DNA from: an uncultured Bacilli bacterium
GTDB taxonomy: Bacteria > Bacillota_I > Bacilli_A > RF39 > UBA660
Reading direction: 5' to 3'
Assembly: GCA_947627525.1 (NCBI GenBank)
Contig: CANQWJ010000170.1
Location: 1-7,384 of the forward strand
Length of the DNA: 7,384 nt
Shown: positions 1-5,148 of the stretch, in pieces
How positions within the stretch are numbered: position 1 is the stretch's first letter
How the letters are laid out: every line of letters starts with the position of its first letter
Program-made: the position numbers and the translations under genes
Notes under the pieces: model-generated
What the model was told of the DNA's origin: nothing
The model's database searches: none
What the model saw: only the letters and a program-made list of their open reading frames with translations

Positions 1-3000
1 TTTTGTTTTAAGACTCCATTTGTTTCTAATACATCATGCAATAAATAACTACAATATGGATCTACTGTTTCTTCACTGTTATTTGCCCCTACTTTGCTAT
101 GAGTTGTCTTTGATTCATTAGTTGTAGTATAAGTTGTATTTGCTTCTACACCACCAATTTCACGATTCTTTTTAACACTCTTAATCATATCTGATGATAA
201 ATCAACGATATACTCAGATGTGATCTCATTTTTAACAGTACTATTTGTAGAATCATAATATTGTTTATTCTTACTATTATTTTCTTCAGTGATATATCCT
301 ATCTTTCCACGCCAGTTCAATCCTACTCCGTCTTTTTCTTTTTCTCGACCATTAAATGGATCATTTATATCAATTGAACGATATACGAAGTTAAGACCGC
401 CCTCACATTCTGGACAATCACACCAAGTTTGAACACACTCATTGTATTTATCATTATTGCTACCACCAGAAGTCTTTTCACAATATCGATGGCAACAATT
501 AGTTAATGCTTGAATGTTACCATTAGCATTCTTTGAACAACATTCATATTGACACATAGATAATGCATCTGTTCCAGCTACATAATTTTTACTACATTCA
601 TCATTACAACAATCACTCTTTGTTGGATCACAAGTATCAGAAACTGGAGGGCATGGAGGATCATCACAAGTAGGTGGATTTCCAGGATCATCACAATCTA
701 CATCTTCATAATAAGAAGTAGAATCTCCACAACTTACACAGTTTGTTGGACAATATTTCTGTTCACAAGCTACATTACCATTACATATTGCTTTACAACT
801 ACAATTTGCTTCATAGCAAGCATTATACTCAGCTGTTCCTTTGGTATATTGACTACATTTAACGCATTCTGTATCTTCTTTAAATTGATAAGAACAAGAA
901 TAAGTATATCCACCAAGTTTTTCACCACAATATCCCATATTATTAATTTTTATGGTATAATTAAATTTCTTATTTCTACTAGTTATTGTATCAACAATAA
1001 GTTTATCTTTAAATTGTGGGAATTGATATAAATTGTCTTTCTTAAGACATTTTCCTGTATAACTTTGTCTCTTTAAATAATCATTACATTGAGCCTCAGC
1101 AGACTTAAAATCAATATCTACATCATTTTTAAAAGTAGAATGGAATACTAACCCATCTTCTTCTGATTGCGTTAAAACATAACTATCTGGTAATTCATAA
1201 TATAACGTTTTACTTAATGTAGCAGAATATTTGTTATCAGCAACCTTTGCTTTAATTGGTACTGAGTTACCATTAGCATCAACTTTATCACATTCAAATA
1301 AAGTATTTGTAGTAGTTGTTGTCGTTGTTCTCGTTGTATATTTTTGCAAATCTTCACGCCAAGCACAATATTCAACAGAAGTCGTCGTTGTTGTTTGTGG
1401 TGTTTCACGACAAGCTACTGGCTCTAGAACTAAATGATCAACAGTTTCACTATAAGAACCATTATAACTTGCTTCGGCACCAGGCGTTTGCAATTCAATT
1501 GTTGGTTCTAAATAATTTTGACCTTTATGATCTTGTTGTGTTAAAAGAATCAAACGGGCATCAATAACTCCTCCACCTGTTTTTCCATTGTATGAAAAAC
1601 TTGTTGGTGCTAATTGCATTAACTCTTCAAACGTCTTTTTAGCAACCTCAATTATATTTTTATAAGATTCTATGCTCTCTTGAATTAATTCTTTTTTCTT
1701 TTCCGTTTGAGCAGTTTTTAATTCTTCTTGCAATTCCGCAATAGCTTTATTACTATTATCGATTGCTTTCTTGGTATCAATTATATCGTTTTGTAACCTT
1801 GAATTTTTAAAATCTGATTGCCAATCATATGATACACTACCTTTATCATTTGATATTCCTATCTTATACTTTATCTCACACTTTTTATTATAATCTAAAG
1901 TAAAACCTAAATGTAAAGTACCAACGTCTGTTTTAGTTAGCCATGCATTAGAATCACGTGTCGGTAAATCTCTAAGTTTAAATTTTTCTGTACAGTCAAT
2001 CTTATAATATTTTAGTGATGAATAACTATATTTACCACTACTAGAATAATTGACATCTAGTTCATTATCAATAACAGTATATGATGTATTGTCATCATGA
2101 CAAGATTGTGCCTCAAGTTCAGCTGTACCTGGGGAATTACTACATTGAAGACTACCAGAGGAATTTTTTGAAACTTTACACTCACCATTACAACCCTCAT
2201 CTTTATCAACATAAGTACATTTATTTACGCATCCAGCCACATCATCTTTTTCATTTGTTTCACAATATCCTTGTGCACATAATTGATGTTGGAATGAACC
2301 CTTACTATATTGTTCACAATCTTTTTGACAACTACTTCCACACTCTTCACAAACTTCATGTAAGTTCCATACAGCCCATCCTTTTGCTACTGAACAACTT
2401 GGTTTTGTTGTATTATTACTACCTAACCAAATGTCTATTATATGCTTACCACTATTGTTCTTACTTAATATACTACCAACTGTTTCATTTAAAGAATACA
2501 ATGAATAATCGGCATAAGAACCATCATCATATGTCCAACCATATTGTTTACCACAAGGCCAAAAGAAATATTCACCTTCTGATACTGTTCCATAATAAAC
2601 CTTATCAGAGTAAATAAAACGATATAAAATTTCAGCAGTTATATAATAGTCATCAGGAGTCGTTTGCATATCGCTAACTTCTTTTTCACTTAACCTAAAT
2701 CTATTTATAGAATAATTACTTGTAGTTAAATTGTCTATGTCGCCATTAATTAAATAATCTAAAAAATATTGTTTTACATAACCGCTTGTTGGAGTACCAG
2801 CATTATGTTGCAATACAAATTCAGCAACATCATTCTTTCCTCCATGAGTTTGACTATTAAAAGCTTGCTTCAAGCTATCGCTTTGCTCTACATTATAACT
2901 ATTTCCACTAAAATATGAACTTTGTGAAACACTAAAAACGCTATCAATATTTGTTGAATATGGAGAACAATTTGCCTTATATCGCAAATTTGCGCGAAGA

Positions 3001-3323
3001 GGTGAAGTAAAATGACCATTATAATATTTCCAAGCTGCTTCAGAATTAGTAGCCCAAATATCAACACCACTTCCTACTAATTGTGGACTACCAGAACCAG
3101 TGTACTTATAAATTTGAATTCTAACTCCTGCAAACGCTAAACTACCATGGCCTGGATAACTCAAAAGACAAGTTTTCGCACCACCACAAGAACCCACATT
3201 ACCTTGTGGCGAACCTCTACCACCAGCAGCACCTGTTATTCCAGTAGTCGTACAATTAAATGCATAACTTACTTTAGGAATTAAAAATAAGAATAGAATA
3301 AATATTAATAATTTCTTTTTCAT
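1..3323 (-). CDS. Giant cysteine-rich exported protein, C-terminus beyond window (unrecognised)
   Basis: The frame is open from an ATG at 3323 to the window edge, giving 1107 residues with no stop, so the true C-terminus is missing. I do not recognise the family. Residues 1-21 are a Sec signal peptide: MKKK, a hydrophobic core, then a Ser-Tyr-Ala cleavage site. Residues about 22-300 are Gly/Ser/Tyr-rich with few cysteines and look like folded beta structure. The first cysteine-rich cluster is 310-408 (13 Cys). Residues about 505-570 are a charged, predicted helical or coiled-coil segment. Two threonine runs lie at about 644-648 and 663-672. The second cluster is 799-973 (29 Cys), broken by a Pro/Asp-rich linker at about 876-893. 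I count 55 cysteines in total. Translation is probably coupled to the upstream gene through an ATGA overlap. The likely location is outside the membrane, as an adhesin or structural surface protein; that role is inference only. Confidence 0.9.
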   Translation of the reverse strand, partial: MKKKLLIFILFLFLIPKVSYAFNCTTTGITGAAGGRGSPQGNVGSCGGAKTCLLSYPGHGSLAFAGVRIQIYKYTGSGSPQLVGSGVDIWATNSEAAWKYYNGHFTSPLRANLRYKANCSPYSTNIDSVFSVSQSSYFSGNSYNVEQSDSLKQAFNSQTHGGKNDVAEFVLQHNAGTPTSGYVKQYFLDYLINGDIDNLTTSNYSINRFRLSEKEVSDMQTTPDDYYITAEILYRFIYSDKVYYGTVSEGEYFFWPCGKQYGWTYDDGSYADYSLYSLNETVGSILSKNNSGKHIIDIWLGSNNTTKPSCSVAKGWAVWNLHEVCEECGSSCQKDCEQYSKGSFQHQLCAQGYCETNEKDDVAGCVNKCTYVDKDEGCNGECKVSKNSSGSLQCSNSPGTAELEAQSCHDDNTSYTVIDNELDVNYSSSGKYSYSSLKYYKIDCTEKFKLRDLPTRDSNAWLTKTDVGTLHLGFTLDYNKKCEIKYKIGISNDKGSVSYDWQSDFKNSRLQNDIIDTKKAIDNSNKAIAELQEELKTAQTEKKKELIQESIESYKNIIEVAKKTFEELMQLAPTSFSYNGKTGGGVIDARLILLTQQDHKGQNYLEPTIELQTPGAEASYNGSYSETVDHLVLEPVACRETPQTTTTTSVEYCAWREDLQKYTTRTTTTTTTNTLFECDKVDANGNSVPIKAKVADNKYSATLSKTLYYELPDSYVLTQSEEDGLVFHSTFKNDVDIDFKSAEAQCNDYLKRQSYTGKCLKKDNLYQFPQFKDKLIVDTITSRNKKFNYTIKINNMGYCGEKLGGYTYSCSYQFKEDTECVKCSQYTKGTAEYNACYEANCSCKAICNGNVACEQKYCPTNCVSCGDSTSYYEDVDCDDPGNPPTCDDPPCPPVSDTCDPTKSDCCNDECSKNYVAGTDALSMCQYECCSKNANGNIQALTNCCHRYCEKTSGGSNNDKYNECVQTWCDCPECEGGLNFVYRSIDINDPFNGREKEKDGVGLNWRGKIGYITEENNSKNKQYYDSTNSTVKNEITSEYIVDLSSDMIKSVKKNREIGGVEANTTYTTTNESKTTHSKVGANNSEETVDPYCSYLLHDVLETNGVLKQ
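420..866 (-). repeat. Cysteine module copies 2, 3 and 4 in the giant exoprotein
   Basis: Copy 2 (801-866) has Cys 820, 823, 836 and 841. Copy 3 (537-608) has Cys 906, 910, 924 and 929. Copy 4 (420-494) has Cys 944, 948, 963 and 968. All fit C-x(2,3)-C-x(12-14)-C-x4-C, with a glycine near the middle of the long spacing. In copies 2 and 4 the last cysteine is followed one residue later by another (843, 970), and Tyr-Asn-x precedes the third cysteine in both. Copies 2 and 3 are separated by a cysteine-dense stretch and a Pro/Asp-rich linker. The repetition is protein-level and degenerate, not a DNA repeat. Confidence 0.55.
1305..1403 (-). repeat. Two threonine-codon tracts in the giant exoprotein
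   Basis: Residues 641-650 and 663-673 contain runs of five and seven consecutive threonines, encoded by mixed ACA, ACG and ACT codons. They flank a short segment containing Cys653. On the plus strand they appear as imperfect GTT/GTC/GTA triplet runs. They probably act as extended linkers. Because the codons are mixed, the tract is less slippage-prone than a pure microsatellite. Confidence 0.6.
2262..2330 (-). repeat. Cysteine module copy 1 in the giant exoprotein
   Basis: It encodes residues 332-354 with cysteines at 332, 336, 349 and 354, spaced C-x3-C-x12-C-x4-C. A Tyr-Ser-Lys-Gly segment lies between the two cysteine pairs. It sits in the first cysteine-rich cluster and closely matches copy 2, which has the same x12 and x4 spacings and a Gln-Tyr-(Ser/Thr)-Lys-Gly segment. 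Confidence 0.6.
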
Positions 3324-3335
3324 AGTTCACCACCC
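3320..3335 (-). promoter_or_regulatory. ATGA coupling site with internal Shine-Dalgarno-like sequence
   Basis: The TGA stop of the small membrane protein (3322-3320) overlaps the ATG of the giant exoprotein (3323-3321) as ATGA. A GGTGG sequence at 3334-3330, one mismatch from GGAGG, lies 6 bases before that ATG. It also encodes the Gly-Gly near the upstream protein's end. This arrangement is typical of reinitiation coupling and supports both the start codon choice and a shared transcript. Confidence 0.8.
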
Positions 3336-4015
3336 AAATCAATTTTAACTTTATTTTTATTTTTTATTATAATGAATACTGCAATTATAATAGCCACTAT
3401 AACAATCGCAATTATAGAAAAAATTATTACATTTTTATTTTCATCCCAAAAAGATGATATTTTTTCATATATAGTAGTTTTATTACTTTCTCTTATTTCC
3501 TTTTCTTTTGCTTCAGCTTTTTTAATTTCGCTTAAAAACTGTTCTTCACTAATATTTTCAGTATTAGTATTTTCTTTACAAATTGGATATTTTTTATAGT
3601 TTGCACACTCGTCACGCGTACTATAAGTATTATAAACAGGAACATCTAAATGCAAGTTTCTAATTAACCTATTAGGACATTTTGTCTTGTTATTTGTATA
3701 GATGTTCAACTCATAACTATAACCACCACTTGAAAAAGCATTTTGAACAATTATTTCATTATTTTCGTCACCTTTACCAAACATCTCAACATAAAAATTA
3801 TCGGTAACATTACTAATTAGTAAATCATATCCATACCTATAACCACCCATTTTAACTTCTTCTTCATCATACAATATTAAGGAGGTAGAAGCTTTGATAT
3901 TATAAGCTTCCAATTTCAATGCTTCTAAGTCTTCATTTGTACAGGCAGCATTTACATCTATTTTTATAAATAGTAAAAACAAAGCAATAAATACTAATAA
4001 TACTTTTTTCTTCAT
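3320..4015 (-). CDS. Small exported type I membrane protein (unrecognised)
   Basis: This encodes 231 residues from the ATG at 4015. A GTG two codons upstream (4021) is open in the same frame but abuts the Shine-Dalgarno sequence. GGAGAGG at 4028-4022 lies 6 bases before the ATG, which is better placed. Residues 1-23 are a signal peptide ending Val-Asn-Ala. An external domain of about 170 residues has four cysteines (25, 113, 137, 146), enough for two disulfides. A charged, predicted helical stalk spans about 154-185. One transmembrane helix (about 195-217) is followed by a short Lys/Asn-rich tail, giving a cytoplasmic C-terminus. I recognise no family. It overlaps the giant exoprotein gene by 4 bases and has its own promoter. 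It may act as a membrane anchor, chaperone or binding partner for that protein; this is inferred only from the gene pairing. Confidence 0.88.
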   Translation of the reverse strand: MKKKVLLVFIALFLLFIKIDVNAACTNEDLEALKLEAYNIKASTSLILYDEEEVKMGGYRYGYDLLISNVTDNFYVEMFGKGDENNEIIVQNAFSSGGYSYELNIYTNNKTKCPNRLIRNLHLDVPVYNTYSTRDECANYKKYPICKENTNTENISEEQFLSEIKKAEAKEKEIRESNKTTIYEKISSFWDENKNVIIFSIIAIVIVAIIIAVFIIIKNKNKVKIDLGGEL

Positions 4016-4021
4016 ATCCAC

Positions 4022-4029
4022 CCTCTCCT
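4022..4029 (-). promoter_or_regulatory. Ribosome binding site deciding the small membrane protein start
   Basis: The minus strand reads AGGAGAGG here. It is 6 bases from the ATG at 4015 but directly adjacent to the alternative in-frame GTG at 4021, so it favours the ATG. Confidence 0.75.
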
Positions 4030-4046
4030 ATTTTACACCTAATATA

Positions 4047-4075
4047 ATTATAAAACTTTTACAAGTATTGTTCAA
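4047..4075 (-). promoter_or_regulatory. Sigma-A-type promoter for the two-gene exoprotein operon
   Basis: The -35 element TTGAAC (4075-4070, four of six consensus bases) and a perfect -10 TATAAT (4052-4047) are separated by 17 bases. Transcription would start near 4040, giving a leader of about 25 bases that includes the Shine-Dalgarno site. The -35 begins right after the T tract of the preceding terminator. Confidence 0.75.
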
Positions 4076-4076
4076 C

Positions 4077-4107
4077 AAAAAAATACTATCTTTTCTTGAT
4101 AGTACCT
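4077..4107 (-). terminator. Intrinsic terminator overlapping the end of the lipid kinase gene
   Basis: On the minus strand TACTATC (4104-4098) pairs perfectly with GATAGTA (4090-4084) across a 7-base loop. Two G-U and two A-U pairs can extend the stem outward. Seven T residues follow (4083-4077). The 3' arm contains the TAG stop codon (4088-4086), so the hairpin lies partly inside the coding region. Confidence 0.8.
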
Positions 4108-5054
4108 TCTTTTTGCTTTGTTTTCTTTTCACTCTTTTTATCTTTTATAAAAAGTTTATCAATATTCTTCTTAGGCATCATAACCCTAATACTACGATTC
4201 ATTTCGATCTTATATGTCGTTGTTTTTTCTTCTAATTCTTCCCCATCAACACACCATTTACCAATTTCTTCTGGGAATTCAATTTCCAATTTATTAGTTT
4301 TATAAAAATAGAAACCAGGAACCTTAGTAATATCACTAGTTTTTAAATATAAAAGGCTTTTAATTATATCAAGTCTTCTGGTGATATTACAAAACAATAC
4401 TTCAAACTTACCATCATCTAAATAAACATTATCATAGAAATTCTTAATTCCAGCGATATGATTAGCATTTGATATTAATATAAAAGAAAATAATCCTTTA
4501 AACTCTTCACCATTAACACGATACGTCAATTCATGAAGTTTGGTATATTTAAAAAAAGCTTTAACTCCCTCTTTAACATAAGCTAAATGACCTAAATTTT
4601 TTTTATCAACACGACTTGTTTCATAAGGTAAAGTCATAAATTTACCAAAACCAGCAACATAAACAAAAGGCTTATCATTTACAGTACAAATATCTATTGT
4701 TCTTTCTTCACCACTTAAAAGGCGTTTTAAATTAGCTACAATATCATTACCATATCCAAACATTGCCCCTATATCATTGGTCGTACCAACAGGAACATGC
4801 GATAACAACAATGGTTTTTCTCTTTGTAAATTACCAGTTACTACTTCATTAAAAGTACCATCACCGCCAATACTAATAACTAAATCACAATCTGGTAATT
4901 CCTTAACGATTTTTTTAATATGACCTTTGTATTTAGAAAAAATAATCTCTGGATCATAATCACTATCTAATAGTAAATCAACATAAGTAGCTAAAAAATT
5001 ACTCTTTACTTTACGCCCACTATGTGGATTATAGATAATTGTGCATTTTTTCAT
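4086..5054 (-). CDS. Diacylglycerol kinase family lipid kinase (DgkB/YegS-like)
   Basis: This 322-residue soluble kinase should phosphorylate diacylglycerol or a related lipid with ATP at the cytoplasmic membrane face, returning diacylglycerol to phosphatidate for phospholipid synthesis. The family's landmarks are all visible. NPHSG lies at 9-13, and GGDGTFNEV at 63-71 is the nucleotide-binding glycine loop. PVGTTND is at 88-94, Asp121 follows, LDDGK is at 212-216, and VDGE is at 269-272. From memory, Asp65, Asp94 and Asp121 align with Asp68, Asp97 and Asp124 of Staphylococcus aureus DgkB. The length is slightly above the usual 290-310 because of a tail after residue 294 in which 13 of 28 residues are Lys or Arg. 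AGAAGG at 5066-5061 lies 6 bases before the ATG. The gene has its own promoter and terminator, so it appears monocistronic. The exact substrate within the family cannot be told from sequence alone. Confidence 0.95.
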   Translation of the reverse strand: MKKCTIIYNPHSGRKVKSNFLATYVDLLLDSDYDPEIIFSKYKGHIKKIVKELPDCDLVISIGGDGTFNEVVTGNLQREKPLLLSHVPVGTTNDIGAMFGYGNDIVANLKRLLSGEERTIDICTVNDKPFVYVAGFGKFMTLPYETSRVDKKNLGHLAYVKEGVKAFFKYTKLHELTYRVNGEEFKGLFSFILISNANHIAGIKNFYDNVYLDDGKFEVLFCNITRRLDIIKSLLYLKTSDITKVPGFYFYKTNKLEIEFPEEIGKWCVDGEELEEKTTTYKIEMNRSIRVMMPKKNIDKLFIKDKKSEKKTKQKEGTIKKR

Positions 5055-5060
5055 ATTTTA

Positions 5061-5066
5061 CCTTCT
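5061..5066 (-). promoter_or_regulatory. Ribosome binding site of the lipid kinase
   Basis: AGAAGG on the minus strand lies 6 bases upstream of the ATG at 5054. This supports that start. Confidence 0.7.
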
Positions 5067-5082
5067 TTTCTCACTCGATTAC

Positions 5083-5111
5083 ATTCTAACATATTTATAC
5101 AAAAATGTCAT
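5083..5111 (-). promoter_or_regulatory. Extended -10 sigma-A-type promoter of the lipid kinase gene
   Basis: The -35 is ATGACA (5111-5106, five of six consensus bases) and the -10 is TAGAAT (5088-5083, five of six), separated by 17 bases. A TGn extension (5091-5089) precedes the -10. Transcription would start around 5076, leaving a leader of about 22 bases with no room for a riboswitch. Confidence 0.78.
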
Positions 5112-5117
5112 TACTAT

Positions 5118-5148
5118 AAAAAAATACCTAGTTTTATCTAGGCATTTT
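5118..5148 (-). terminator. Intrinsic terminator of the large surface protein gene
   Basis: AAAATGCCTAG (5148-5138) pairs with CTAGGTATTTT (5131-5121) through a 6-base loop, with one G-U pair. A run of seven T follows (5124-5118), overlapping the end of the stem. The stem begins on the base immediately after the TAG stop codon. The next promoter's -35 starts 6 bases beyond the T run. Confidence 0.85.

Noticed and set aside
1305..1403. CRISPR array or DNA microsatellite at the triplet-rich stretch
   Set aside because: There is no repeat-spacer structure, and the codons are mixed. The pattern is explained by threonine runs in the protein.
1214..1408. Short minus-strand frame in another phase within the giant gene, with similar ones at 2888-3070 and 6579-6764
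   Set aside because: Each lies inside a long coherent coding frame, and none has a Shine-Dalgarno site or recognisable product.
2081..2617. A 178-codon open frame on the plus strand
   Set aside because: It lies wholly antisense to the giant exoprotein. Its product is dominated by His, Tyr and Leu, as expected from reading AT-rich codons backwards, and it has no domain or signal. The other short plus-strand frames are rejected for the same reason.
3320..3323. Mycoplasma-type code with TGA read as tryptophan
   Set aside because: The only relevant TGA ends the small membrane protein at a classic ATGA overlap. All 16 tryptophans in the four genes are TGG, and no TGA falls inside any frame. Reading through would add only a few residues before TAA.
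3941..4015. Lipoprotein signal on the small membrane protein (Asn-Ala-Ala-Cys)
   Set aside because: The residue three before Cys25 is Asn, not Leu, Val or Ile, and charged residues separate the hydrophobic core from the cysteine. Ordinary signal peptidase cleavage after Val-Asn-Ala fits better, and a separate membrane helix already anchors the protein.
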